Shown: piece by piece, positions 1 to 6,431 of the stretch | Layout of the letters: every line of letters starts with the position of its first letter | Numbering within the stretch: position 1 is the stretch's first letter | Assembly (NCBI GenBank): GCA_019418625.1 | Contig: DYBL01000039.1 | Coordinates: 1-34,840, forward strand | Source of the DNA: Clostridiales bacterium | GTDB lineage: Bacteria; Bacillota; Clostridia; Oscillospirales; Oscillospiraceae | Direction: 5' to 3' | Length of the DNA: 34,840 nucleotides | Notes under the pieces: generated by a model | Told to the model about the DNA's origin: nothing | Seen by the model: only the letters and a program-made list of their open reading frames with translations | The model's database searches: none | Program-made: the position numbers and the translations under genes

Positions 1-1200
1 TTTGCCCCCTATGGGTATCAGCTGGTAGATGGAAAACTGATGATCAACGAGGAAGAAGCAGAGGCGATTCGTGTCATCTATGACCAGTATGTTCACACGG
101 ACATTGGCGCAAACGGCATTGCAAAGTATCTGGAAAACCACGGTATCCGCAAGATTCCCCGGCAGAATGGGAAGAATCCCCTGTTTGACGCACATTTGAT
201 TCGCTTGATTTTGAAAAATCCGGTGTACTGCGGCAAGATTGCCTATGGCCGCCGCAAGATGGAAAAAGTGCGCGGCACAAGGAACGAGTATAAGCTGGTG
301 GAGCAGAACAACTACCTGCTGGCAGAAGGATTGCATGAGCCTATTGTTTCGGAAGAAGTCTGGCAAGCGGCGCAGGTGAAGCTGCTGGCACAGGCCAAGA
401 AATACGAACACGTCAACCGTGGGAAGGATGAACACGTACATCTACTCTCCGGCATTGTAAAGTGTCCTGTCTGCGGAGCCGGAATGTACGGGAACAAAAG
501 CATCAAGCACAAGGCGGACGGCAGCAAGTACAAGGACTTTTATTATTACGGCTGTAAGCATCGCTCCATGATTCGTGGGCATAAGTGCGATTACAAAAAG
601 CAGCTTCGGGAAGAACTGCTGGACGATGCCGTGGCAGAAGTCATTGTAAAGCTGGTGAGCAATCCAAAGTTTGCGGCTATGATGCAGGAAAAGATCAACA
701 TGAAAGTGGATACCGCCGCCATTGACCAGGAGATTGCCAATTACGAGAAGCAGCTGCGCCAGCATTATTCCGTCAAGGCAAAACTGTCGGAGGAGATCGA
801 TTCTCTCGACCCGGACGACCGGCACTATGTGCGGCGCAAGGCAGACCTTGATGACCGGCTCTACAAGATGTATGATAAGATTGAGGATACCGAATCTCTG
901 CTGATTGCGGCCAGAGCCAAAAAGCAGGCCATTGAAGCGGAAAAACTGACCGGTGACAATATCTATAAAGTGCTGATCTATTTTGAAAAACTGTACGGCG
1001 TGATGAACGAAGCGGAGCGGCGGCAGTTGATCGAGGCATTGATCTCTGAGATTCAGATTTACCCGGAACGCCAAGCCAATGGACAGTGGTTAAAATCCAT
1101 CAAATTTAAGCTGCCGATTATCGAGGAAGACATGAGTATTAGTTTGGACAATGAAGAACAAGTCGAGACAATAGTGTTGCTACAAAGAGGAACCTTGTAG
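1..1200 (+). CDS. Large serine recombinase, C-terminal part (5' end cut by window)
   Basis: The frame is open from base 1, so the N-terminal catalytic resolvase domain lies to the left of the window. The visible part begins inside the Recombinase domain (PF07508 type), with the DNA-binding helices around NEEEAEAIRVIYDQY. A zinc ribbon follows (CPVCGAGM near base 464, paired with the later GCKH and KCDYKK cysteines), then a long charged coiled coil (about bases 710-960) typical of the large serine integrase/TnpX group. The C-terminus ends NEEQVETIVLLQRGTL. Such proteins carry out site-specific integration and excision of conjugative and mobilizable elements. It is followed by two terminators and an unrelated transcription unit. 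It could belong to a different element from the genes to its right. Confidence 0.9.
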   Translation, partial: FAPYGYQLVDGKLMINEEEAEAIRVIYDQYVHTDIGANGIAKYLENHGIRKIPRQNGKNPLFDAHLIRLILKNPVYCGKIAYGRRKMEKVRGTRNEYKLVEQNNYLLAEGLHEPIVSEEVWQAAQVKLLAQAKKYEHVNRGKDEHVHLLSGIVKCPVCGAGMYGNKSIKHKADGSKYKDFYYYGCKHRSMIRGHKCDYKKQLREELLDDAVAEVIVKLVSNPKFAAMMQEKINMKVDTAAIDQEIANYEKQLRQHYSVKAKLSEEIDSLDPDDRHYVRRKADLDDRLYKMYDKIEDTESLLIAARAKKQAIEAEKLTGDNIYKVLIYFEKLYGVMNEAERRQLIEALISEIQIYPERQANGQWLKSIKFKLPIIEEDMSISLDNEEQVETIVLLQRGTL

Positions 1201-1348
1201 AAATCCTTAGATTTAGGCACTTTTCCCGCCATGTGGTGTTTGACGCAGAGGGTGATAAATTCCGCAATAAGCGTATTGAGGACTATATCACGGTTTCGGT
1301 AGTTATTGATATGGAGTGTGGGAACACAAAAAACTAAATAGTTGACTG

Positions 1349-1384
1349 AAAAGGACATCGTGCAAGCGGTGTCCTTTTCTTTTA
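1349..1384 (+). terminator. Rho-independent terminator
   Basis: The arms AAAAGGACATCG (1349-1360) and CGGTGTCCTTTT (1367-1378) form a 12-bp stem with one T-G wobble and a 6-base loop, followed by CTTTT. It ends transcription after the recombinase and the residual frame behind it. Confidence 0.8.
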
Positions 1385-1391
1385 GGCGAAA

Positions 1392-1423
1392 CCGCAGATT
1401 TTGAAACAGTCTGCGGCTTTTTT
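1392..1423 (+). terminator. Rho-independent terminator (second in tandem)
   Basis: CCGCAGA (1392-1398) pairs with TCTGCGG (1410-1416) around an 11-base loop, followed by CTTTTTT. It lies directly before the structured segment and insulates the initiator gene from upstream transcription. Confidence 0.75.
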
Positions 1424-1432
1424 ATGCCCTCA

Positions 1433-1546
1433 TGTTACGCAGTAGGGGCAGAAAAAGCCTTGATACAAGCGGCTTTGCGGGCGCGTTTCTCACGCGGTAA
1501 GGGCTTTATCCCTAAACCCTCAAAATCGCTGTTCTACTGCGTAACA
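1433..1546 (+). ncRNA. Candidate multibranched structured RNA or origin-like element
   Basis: A perfect 13-bp inverted repeat, TGTTACGCAGTAG (1433-1445) and CTACTGCGTAACA (1534-1546), encloses three further hairpins: AAAGCCTTG/CAA..GGCTTT (1454-1476, with a 2-base bulge), CGCGT/ACGCG (1482-1496) and AGGG/CCCT (1500-1513). The whole is a closed three-way or four-way junction of 114 bases ending 27 bases before the initiator start. It could be a leader RNA for that gene, a single-strand or double-strand origin used by the initiator, or a non-coding RNA of the element. I know of no named family that matches. Confidence 0.4.
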
Positions 1547-1573
1547 AATCCGCAGCAAAGGAGTGATGAAGCT

Positions 1574-2578
1574 ATGGCAGTTTTCCGCGTGGAGAAAAGC
1601 AGGGGCTACACCGTAATGAGCAACCACCACCTACGCAACAAGGAACTTTCCTTAAAGGCAAAGGGGCTTTTGTCGCAGATGTTGTCCTTGCCGGAAGATT
1701 GGGACTACACCCTTGCGGGGCTGTCCCATATCAACCGGGAAAGTATCGACGCGATCCGCACCGCCGTATGGGAGCTTGAAAAAGCCGGATATATCACAAG
1801 GCGGCAGGGACGCGACGAAAAGGGCAAAATGGCTGCAATCGAATACACCATTTACGAGCAGCCGCAATCCCCGTCATTGGAAAACCCGATGTTGGAAAAT
1901 CCAACAACGGATAAGCCGGTATTGGAAAATCCGACAACGGAAAACCCGACGTCGGATAATCCAACGCAAATAAATAAAGAAGAACAAAGAACTGACTTAT
2001 CCAAAAAAGAAAAATCAAATACAGATTTATCAAATACCCATTCCATTCCTATCCTTTCCCCTAACTCCTCTCCTTTGGGGGACAACGCGGCAGAGCCGCA
2101 GGAACGGAAGCGAAAGGAAGCGGCAGCACAGAGCGCGTTTAAGATTTACGAGGAAATCATCAAGGACAATATCGAGTACGACATTCTCAAACAGGATATG
2201 CCCTACGACTATGACAGGTTAGATGAAATCGTCGATCTCATGCTGGAAACGGTCTGCACCCGGAGAAAGACAATCCGTATTGCCGGGGACGACTACCCGG
2301 CGGAGCTTGTCAAGGCAAAGTTTATGAAGCTGGACAGCGAGCATATCCGTTTTGTCCTTGACTGTATGCGGGAGAACACAACCAAAATCCGCAACATCAA
2401 GCAGTATTTACGGGCGGTGCTGTTCAACGCCCCGTCCACTATCGGCAACTATTACACTTCCCTTGTCGCTCACGATATGGCGAGCGGCGCACTTGCGCCG
2501 AGAAAGCCGAAGTTTGGCGACCCGGACTATTACTCATGCAACGAGGGCGTATTTTCCGCGCTTTATCTCATAGCCTAA
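1574..2578 (+). CDS. Replication-initiator-like winged-helix protein (DUF6017 type), chimeric C-terminus
   Basis: The start at 1574 is chosen because AAAGGAG lies at 1556-1562; the product is 334 residues. Residues about 10-95 form a winged-helix domain (YTVMSNHHLRNKELSLKAKG, then LAGLSHINRESIDAIRTAVW) as in replication initiator/DnaD-like proteins of Firmicutes elements. A low-complexity linker with repeated ENPTTD/ENPTS units follows (about residues 96-135). The C-terminal domain (about 190-320, YEEIIKDNIEYDILKQDM through NYYTSLVAHDM) matches the DUF6017 domain as I remember it. The last codons after SCNEG are read from DNA that on the other strand encodes the relaxase, so the natural C-terminus has probably been replaced by a deletion or inversion. 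The role in element replication or copy control is inferred from the family. Confidence 0.8.
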   Translation: MAVFRVEKSRGYTVMSNHHLRNKELSLKAKGLLSQMLSLPEDWDYTLAGLSHINRESIDAIRTAVWELEKAGYITRRQGRDEKGKMAAIEYTIYEQPQSPSLENPMLENPTTDKPVLENPTTENPTSDNPTQINKEEQRTDLSKKEKSNTDLSNTHSIPILSPNSSPLGDNAAEPQERKRKEAAAQSAFKIYEEIIKDNIEYDILKQDMPYDYDRLDEIVDLMLETVCTRRKTIRIAGDDYPAELVKAKFMKLDSEHIRFVLDCMRENTTKIRNIKQYLRAVLFNAPSTIGNYYTSLVAHDMASGALAPRKPKFGDPDYYSCNEGVFSALYLIA

Positions 2579-3169
2579 CCCTTGCAGACGGGATAGCAAT
2601 TCCTCGAAGCTGTTTACTTGCGGGATTAGGGTATCAACGGCAATCTTCAATTTTGCCTTTGCGGATTTCTCCTTGTGGTACGCAGCATAATTTTTTCCCT
2701 TGCTGCCTTTCTCCGGCACGACCACTGACAAGCCGTTTTCCCGGCACAGCCTGTCACTCATGTTCCGTATGCCGTAATAGGTGCGCTTATTGGAAACGTA
2801 CTTGTGGTGATCTACAAAGTTGACCGCGCAAAAAATGATATGGTTATGGATATGCCCTTTGTCAATGTGCGTCGTAAGGACGTATTCATGCTGCCCCTTT
2901 GTTACCGCGTCGGCAAGCTGCCGCCCAATCTCATGGGCTTTTTCGTAATCGACTTCCCCCGGCTCAAAAGATTGTATCAAGTGGTGGGCGAGGTTGTTTC
3001 CCTTATCCAACGCTTGGGACAGGGTAAAGGCAAACTCAATGTCTGCCGTTTCATAGGAGCAGCCGAAAGAGGACACAAGCATTTTCCCGTCCGTTTTATC
3101 CGGGTTTTGGATATAGTCAAGGGCTTTGCTCAACGTGCTTTTAACAGGTTTAATCTTTGTAATCGCCAT
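2534..3169 (-). pseudogene. Truncated MobA/VirD2-type relaxase
   Basis: The first 205 or so residues are a typical relaxase domain: a catalytic tyrosine in LDYIQNPDKT near residue 18, the paired-His metal motif THIDKGHIHNHIIF, and the following NKRTYYGIRNMSDRLC segment. These enzymes nick the element's oriT and pilot the strand during mobilization. Family members usually run to 400-550 residues, but here the frame stops at residue 211, shortly after GYEIKRGKY, with the foreign tail ALVA. The lost part is the C-terminal half (primase/helical and DNA-binding region). The gene overlaps the end of mobC by 40 bases, the normal arrangement, and runs tail-to-tail into the initiator gene with a 45-base overlap, which is not normal. 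The catalytic core could still nick, but full function is doubtful. Confidence 0.85.
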
Positions 3170-3459
3170 AACTCCGCAAGCACCCCCTTGATTTCCTCTA
3201 TGTCCTCTTTATAGACGCTGCCCGTCGCATTGACGCGCCGCGCTATCTGATTGATATTGACCCCGATTTTCTGTATCTCTGCTGTCATAGCCTTTATGTC
3301 GCTATGGTCTATCTGAATGATGTACCCGTCGATTGCCATTTTCCGCAGATAGCTTTCCATGTTCCGGGTGGGGACGAGCTTCATTTTCTGCTCAATCAAT
3401 GCCCGTTCTTCCTCGGTTACTCTGAATTTGATTTGCACCGTCCGTTTCCTGCCGCTCAT
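3130..3459 (-). CDS. mobC: MobC-family relaxosome accessory protein
   Basis: The 109-residue product begins MSGRKRTVQIKFRVTEEER, a ribbon-helix-helix-like N-terminus, and carries the MobC signature GVNINQIARRVNATGSVYKED toward the C-terminus. MobC proteins bind oriT and help the relaxase open it. The start is set at 3459 because AAAGGAG precedes it; a longer frame upstream runs through the possible oriT and is unlikely to be translated. The last 40 bases overlap the relaxase start, which suggests translational coupling in a mob operon. The protein itself appears intact even though its partner relaxase is cut. Confidence 0.88.
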   Translation of the reverse strand: MSGRKRTVQIKFRVTEEERALIEQKMKLVPTRNMESYLRKMAIDGYIIQIDHSDIKAMTAEIQKIGVNINQIARRVNATGSVYKEDIEEIKGVLAELWRLQRLNLLKAR

Positions 3460-3486
3460 ACCGCGCTCCTTTCTCCCTGCAAAAGA

Positions 3487-3512
3487 GGGTTTGGGACACT
3501 TCCCAACAAGCA
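3487..3512 (-). other. Possible oriT / nic hairpin
   Basis: TTGGGA (3491-3496), CACT, TCCCAA (3501-3506) make a perfect 6-bp hairpin about 30 bases upstream of mobC. Inverted repeats of this size directly in front of mobC-mobA operons are the usual place and form of oriT. A second dyad, AAGGGGTACCCCTT, lies close by at about 3557-3570. The nick site cannot be named from the sequence alone. Confidence 0.4.
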
Positions 3513-3636
3513 ATTTTCAGCCGCCGCGCCGCAGGGCGCAGGGGCGAAAATACGGAAGGGGTACCCCTTTCCTATGCTTGCTATTCATCTTTTCGTATTC
3601 TCCCACGATGAAAGCGCAGATTTGCCGAACACTTCC

Positions 3637-3681
3637 GCAGAAAAAGAAAAACGCCATAGAAACAATCCGTTTCCATAGCGT
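3637..3681 (-). terminator. Rho-independent terminator of the XRE gene
   Basis: Read on the minus strand, ACGCTATGGAAAC and GTTTCTATGGCGT form a 13-bp stem with two wobble pairs and a 5-base loop, followed by TTTTTCTTTTTC. It lies just after the stop of the XRE gene at 3706. Confidence 0.75.
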
Positions 3682-3705
3682 CCTTTTGCCTGTTTTGCTT
3701 TGTGC

Positions 3706-4056
3706 TTACTCTTTTTCGACTTCCGTAATTTCCCTTGCCGTTGCGGTTACAATCCGTATGCCTTTATCACTCATGCCGTCCAGTAGCGCGTCAAGCTGCC
3801 GCCGATTGGTGGATTTCTCCGCGTTGCTGTTGGGAAAGAAAAATTGATCTACCGAAATATGATACCGCGTTACAAGGTCATAGAACACTTGCAAACTCGG
3901 CTGTTGCCCCTTATTCTCAATATTCGTAAGGTAGCGCGAGGAAATATATAACTCATCGCTTACCTTTTTCCGGCTCTCGCCGCGCTCATTTCTCGCGGCT
4001 TTTATGGCTGCCCCGAAAGCCTTGAAGTCGTATAATGGTACTGGTCGCTTTGCCAT
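3706..4056 (-). CDS. XRE-family transcriptional regulator
   Basis: The 116-residue protein has an N-terminal helix-turn-helix of the Cro/C1 type (about residues 10-68: FGAAIKAARNERGESRKKVS, then LYISSRYLTNIENKGQQPSL) and a C-terminal extension of about 45 residues of unknown role. A TTG two codons upstream is open, but the ATG at 4056 has a better-spaced AGGGTGA. It is divergent from the small excisionase-like gene, with a dyad (4102-4115) in the gap. This layout is that of an element repressor controlling itself and the excision or transfer genes. The target genes are an inference. Confidence 0.85.
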   Translation of the reverse strand: MAKRPVPLYDFKAFGAAIKAARNERGESRKKVSDELYISSRYLTNIENKGQQPSLQVFYDLVTRYHISVDQFFFPNSNAEKSTNRRQLDALLDGMSDKGIRIVTATAREITEVEKE

Positions 4057-4101
4057 TCTCAATTCACCCTATTACATTTTACAGTTCACCTTTCTATTTG
4101 G

Positions 4102-4115
4102 ATGTGTCTACACAT
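4102..4115. promoter_or_regulatory. Operator-like dyad ATGTGT-N2-ACACAT
   Basis: ATGTGTCTACACAT is a perfect 6+6 dyad with a 2-base centre, located 45 bases upstream of the XRE start and in the gap between divergent genes. Size and position fit a binding site for the XRE dimer. Confidence 0.5.
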
Positions 4116-4161
4116 TTCGTAGTATTGGCTTAAATAATTCCTATTATTCACACTCCGTCTA

Positions 4162-4190
4162 TTGCTATTGTTCGCTTGACCGTATATAAT
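4162..4190 (+). promoter_or_regulatory. Sigma-A promoter of the excisionase-like gene
   Basis: TTGCTA (4162-4167), a 17-base spacer and TATAAT (4185-4190) form a strong promoter about 34 bases upstream of the start codon at 4231. Confidence 0.75.
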
Positions 4191-4230
4191 ATATCATGGT
4201 AGGCTTTGAGCAGAAAGGACGGGTACAAAT

Positions 4231-4404
4231 ATGGAATATATGTCTTGCGCAGAAGCAGCGGAAAAATGGGGGATTTCTGCAAGACGGGTACAGAAACTTT
4301 GCGAGAAAAACCGCATACCCGGCGCGGTAAAGTTCAGCCGCGTTTGGCTGATACCCAAAGACGCGGAAAAGCCCGTTGATGGACGGCGCAAAATCCTGTC
4401 TTAG
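4231..4404 (+). CDS. Small excisionase/MerR-like helix-turn-helix protein
   Basis: This 57-residue protein (MEYMSCAEAAEKWGISARRV through the KFSRVWLIPKDAEKP segment) has the winged-helix layout of the excisionase/DNA-binding domain family: a helix-turn-helix at about residues 5-25 and a wing containing the aromatic-rich WLIP strand. AAAGGA precedes the start. Such proteins act as recombination directionality factors or local regulators in integrative elements. It sits between the XRE repressor and the vanR homologue; its stop codon lies inside the first VanR-like operator, so the two units are tightly packed. Confidence 0.8.
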   Translation: MEYMSCAEAAEKWGISARRVQKLCEKNRIPGAVKFSRVWLIPKDAEKPVDGRRKILS

Positions 4405-4417
4405 GAAAATCTTAATA
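4399..4417 (+). promoter_or_regulatory. VanR-type operator upstream of vanR (direct repeat, 11-bp period)
   Basis: TCTTAGGA (4399-4406) is followed 11 bases later by TCTTAATA (4410-4417). The same arrangement appears at 6306-6324 before vanY. One helical turn between direct half-sites is the pattern bound by OmpR/VanR-type regulators. It lies about 43 bases upstream of the -10 box, in activation position. Confidence 0.65.
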
Positions 4418-4456
4418 TTTAATCATGTAAGAAATAATAAACAGAAACCCTTGCGC

Positions 4457-4465
4457 TGATATAAT
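4457..4465 (+). promoter_or_regulatory. Extended -10 promoter of vanR homologue
   Basis: TGATATAAT is a consensus extended -10 element (TG-N-TATAAT), 34 bases before the start at 4499. No good -35 is visible at the right distance, consistent with a promoter that needs an activator bound at 4399-4417. Confidence 0.65.
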
Positions 4466-4498
4466 GAAAAAAATACCCCTTTGGAAAGGATTAAGAAT

Positions 4499-5200
4499 AT
4501 GTCAGAAAAAATATTGATTGTCGATGATGAAGTCGAAATTGCGGATTTGATAGAAGTATATCTAAAAAACGAAAACTATACCGTATTCAAATTCTATACG
4601 GCAACGGAAGCACTGGAATGTATCAATACGACCATGCTTGACCTTGCCATTTTGGATATTATGCTTCCCGACATCAACGGGTTTACCCTATGCCAAAAGA
4701 TTAGAGAACGTTATACTTATCCTGTCATCATGTTGACAGCGAAAGATGCGGAAACGGATAAAATCACGGGGCTTACTCTTGGCGCAGATGATTATATTAC
4801 AAAGCCATTCCGCCCTCTTGAAATGGTCGCACGGGTAAAATCGCAATTAAGGAGGTATAAAAAGTATAATGTTGCCCTTCCAGAGGAAAAGCAACATATC
4901 ATTCTATATTCTGATCTAACGCTGGATATAAAAAAACATGAGTGTTGGCTAAATGATAAACCAATCTCATTGACACCTACCGAGTTCTCTATTTTGCAAA
5001 TCCTTTTAGAGAACAGGGGGATTGTCATTAGCGGAGAGGAGTTGTTTCACAGGATATGGAAAGACGAGTATTACACGAAATCGAATAACACGATCACCGT
5101 CCATATCCGACGCTTACGGGAAAAATTAGGTGATACTCTGGAAAATCCAAAATATATTAAAACCATTTGGGGAGTGGGGTATAAAATTGAAGAAAAATAA
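4499..5200 (+). CDS. vanR: VanR-like OmpR-family response regulator
   Basis: The product is 233 residues: receiver domain (about 1-120) with the acidic pocket D9/D10, phosphoacceptor D53 (LAILDIMLPD) and the LTAKD and ITKPF switch/lysine motifs, then a winged-helix effector domain (about 130-230, LTPTEFSILQILLENRG through TIWGVGYKIEE). Closest in character to the VanR proteins of D/G-type clusters and their relatives in gut commensals. GGAAAGGA at 4483-4490 decides for the ATG at 4499 over an in-frame TTG at 4481. It overlaps the kinase gene by 14 bases. It probably activates its own operon and vanY through the TCTTAGGA repeats. The gene symbol is by similarity; resistance function is not implied. 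Confidence 0.85.
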   Translation: MSEKILIVDDEVEIADLIEVYLKNENYTVFKFYTATEALECINTTMLDLAILDIMLPDINGFTLCQKIRERYTYPVIMLTAKDAETDKITGLTLGADDYITKPFRPLEMVARVKSQLRRYKKYNVALPEEKQHIILYSDLTLDIKKHECWLNDKPISLTPTEFSILQILLENRGIVISGEELFHRIWKDEYYTKSNNTITVHIRRLREKLGDTLENPKYIKTIWGVGYKIEEK

Positions 5201-6311
5201 ACAAGATGATTTTTCTGTATTCCAACGAAAGATTGCAATTCGTTTTTTTGGAAGCGCAGTCCTGTCTGTCCTAATTGTAGTGGCAATATACTTGTTTCTT
5301 TGGAAAAGGAGATTGGGCGATTTCATTGTATATCTCTTAGAGTTCTTTCTACAAATGGAGCATGAAGAAGCGTTTTTAATCTATCATAACAATTTTAGGG
5401 GATATAAAGAAATCTTTTTCACGGTCGCAATTATCACTATTTTCTTGCTGCTGCTTCTCTTCTTGTTCCGTTGGATTACCCGCTACTTTAAGGAAATCAA
5501 CGGAGGAATTGACAACCTTTTAGAAGATGATGAAAGCAAGATTTGTCTTTCGAGAGAAATGCTACCGTTTCAATGTAAGTTAAACACCGTGAAACGAAAT
5601 CTTCGACAGCAAAAAGAAGCAACCGCTCTTGCCGAGCAGAGGAAAGATGAACTTGTTATGTACCTTGCTCATGACATTCGTACTCCGCTAACCTCGGTAA
5701 TCGGCTATTTAAGCCTTTTAGAGGAAGAACCCGATATGACGGTATCTGACCGCGCTAAAAATGTTCATATCGCTTTAGAGAAAGCATACCGGCTGGATAA
5801 AATGGTTAATGAATTTTTTGAAATCACGCGCTATCATTCAAGGCAAATTAAGCTATCAAAGCAAAATATCGACTTGTATTATATGCTGGTACAACTACGT
5901 GATGAACTCCTGCCGACATTTACGGGGCAGAATAATTCCATTGAACTTAATTTTGATGAAAACACAACCATATATGCAGATCCCGAAAAGTTAGCCCGTG
6001 TATTCAGCAACATCTTGAAAAATGCAGTAACATATAGTTACCCCAACACAAAAATCATTGTTTCTGTTGAGAATACAGAAAAGCATATTGCCATTCTGTT
6101 TCAAAATCAAGGTGAAACCATCCCTGCCGAAAAGCTCTTGTCCTTATTTGATAAATTTTATCGCTTAGACGAAGCACGTATTTCTGATACAGGCGGAACA
6201 GGTTTAGGTCTTGCAATCGCAAAAGAAATCGTATTGCTACATGGCGGTACGATTGAGGCAAAAAGCGAAAATGAAACCATTACATTTTCTGTTATCCTAC
6301 CTGTATCTTAG
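5187..6311 (+). CDS. vanS: VanS-like sensor histidine kinase
   Basis: The start is taken as TTG at 5187, preceded by GGGGAGTGGGG and overlapping the end of vanR as usual in these pairs; the product is 374 residues. Two membrane helices (about 19-38 and 76-95) flank a short external loop of under 40 residues. A HAMP-like linker leads to the H box (YLAHDIRTPLTSVIGYLSLL, His at about 162) and an HATPase domain with N box (NILKNAVTYSYPN), G1 (RISDTGGTGLGLAIAK) and a C-terminal strand. It should phosphorylate the adjacent regulator in response to a cell-wall signal. The first VanY-side operator repeat overlaps its stop codon. Confidence 0.85.
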   Translation: MKKNKQDDFSVFQRKIAIRFFGSAVLSVLIVVAIYLFLWKRRLGDFIVYLLEFFLQMEHEEAFLIYHNNFRGYKEIFFTVAIITIFLLLLLFLFRWITRYFKEINGGIDNLLEDDESKICLSREMLPFQCKLNTVKRNLRQQKEATALAEQRKDELVMYLAHDIRTPLTSVIGYLSLLEEEPDMTVSDRAKNVHIALEKAYRLDKMVNEFFEITRYHSRQIKLSKQNIDLYYMLVQLRDELLPTFTGQNNSIELNFDENTTIYADPEKLARVFSNILKNAVTYSYPNTKIIVSVENTEKHIAILFQNQGETIPAEKLLSLFDKFYRLDEARISDTGGTGLGLAIAKEIVLLHGGTIEAKSENETITFSVILPVS

Positions 6312-6324
6312 GATTATCTTAGGA
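6306..6324 (+). promoter_or_regulatory. VanR-type operator upstream of vanY (direct repeat, 11-bp period)
   Basis: TCTTAGGATTATCTTAGGA contains two exact TCTTAGGA half-sites with an 11-base period. A weak -10 (TAATAG, 6336-6341) follows about 12 bases later. A third single TCTTAGGA at 6408-6415 merges with the vanY ribosome binding site and may be coincidental. Confidence 0.65.
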
Positions 6325-6354
6325 ATTAAGCAACCTAATAGTAAAGTTCCAACC

Positions 6355-6395
6355 GCCCCTTTACGGTAAAATGTTTACTGTAAGGGGGCATTTTT
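6355..6395 (+). terminator. Terminator between vanS and vanY (possible attenuator)
   Basis: GCCCCTTTACGGTAAA (6355-6370) pairs with TTTACTGTAAGGGGGC (6374-6389) over 16 positions with two wobbles and a 3-base loop, followed by ATTTTT. It ends the vanRS transcript, and any transcript that starts at the operator-linked promoter must cross it to reach vanY. Confidence 0.75.
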
Positions 6396-6431
6396 AATAC
6401 TCTAAAATCTTAGGAAAGGACACAGAAGTTT

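Larger units (their letters stand above)
1201..1573. other. Intergenic region between recombinase and initiator genes
   Basis: This 373-base gap holds two Rho-independent terminators (1349-1384 and 1392-1423) and a structured segment bounded by a 13-bp inverted repeat (1433-1546). A stop-free frame at 1155-1337 (ending ...DMECGNTKN, stop 1335-1337) reads like the tail of a real protein but has no start or family I can name; it may be a gene remnant. The initiator frame stays open back to an ATG at 1424, but that ATG directly follows a terminator and has no ribosome binding site. Confidence 0.6.

Noticed and set aside
1155..1337. Stop-free frame reading through the recombinase end to ...DYITVSVVIDMECGNTKN
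   Set aside because: It looks protein-like, but there is no start codon with a ribosome binding site and I could not name a family. It is kept only as a possible remnant in the intergenic note.
1424..1573. N-terminal extension of the initiator from the ATG at 1424
   Set aside because: It follows a terminator directly, has no ribosome binding site, and coincides with the structured segment. The ATG at 1574 has AAAGGAG.
4481..4498. TTG start of the VanR homologue six codons upstream
   Set aside because: It would place the start codon on the ribosome binding site GGAAAGGA that serves the ATG at 4499.
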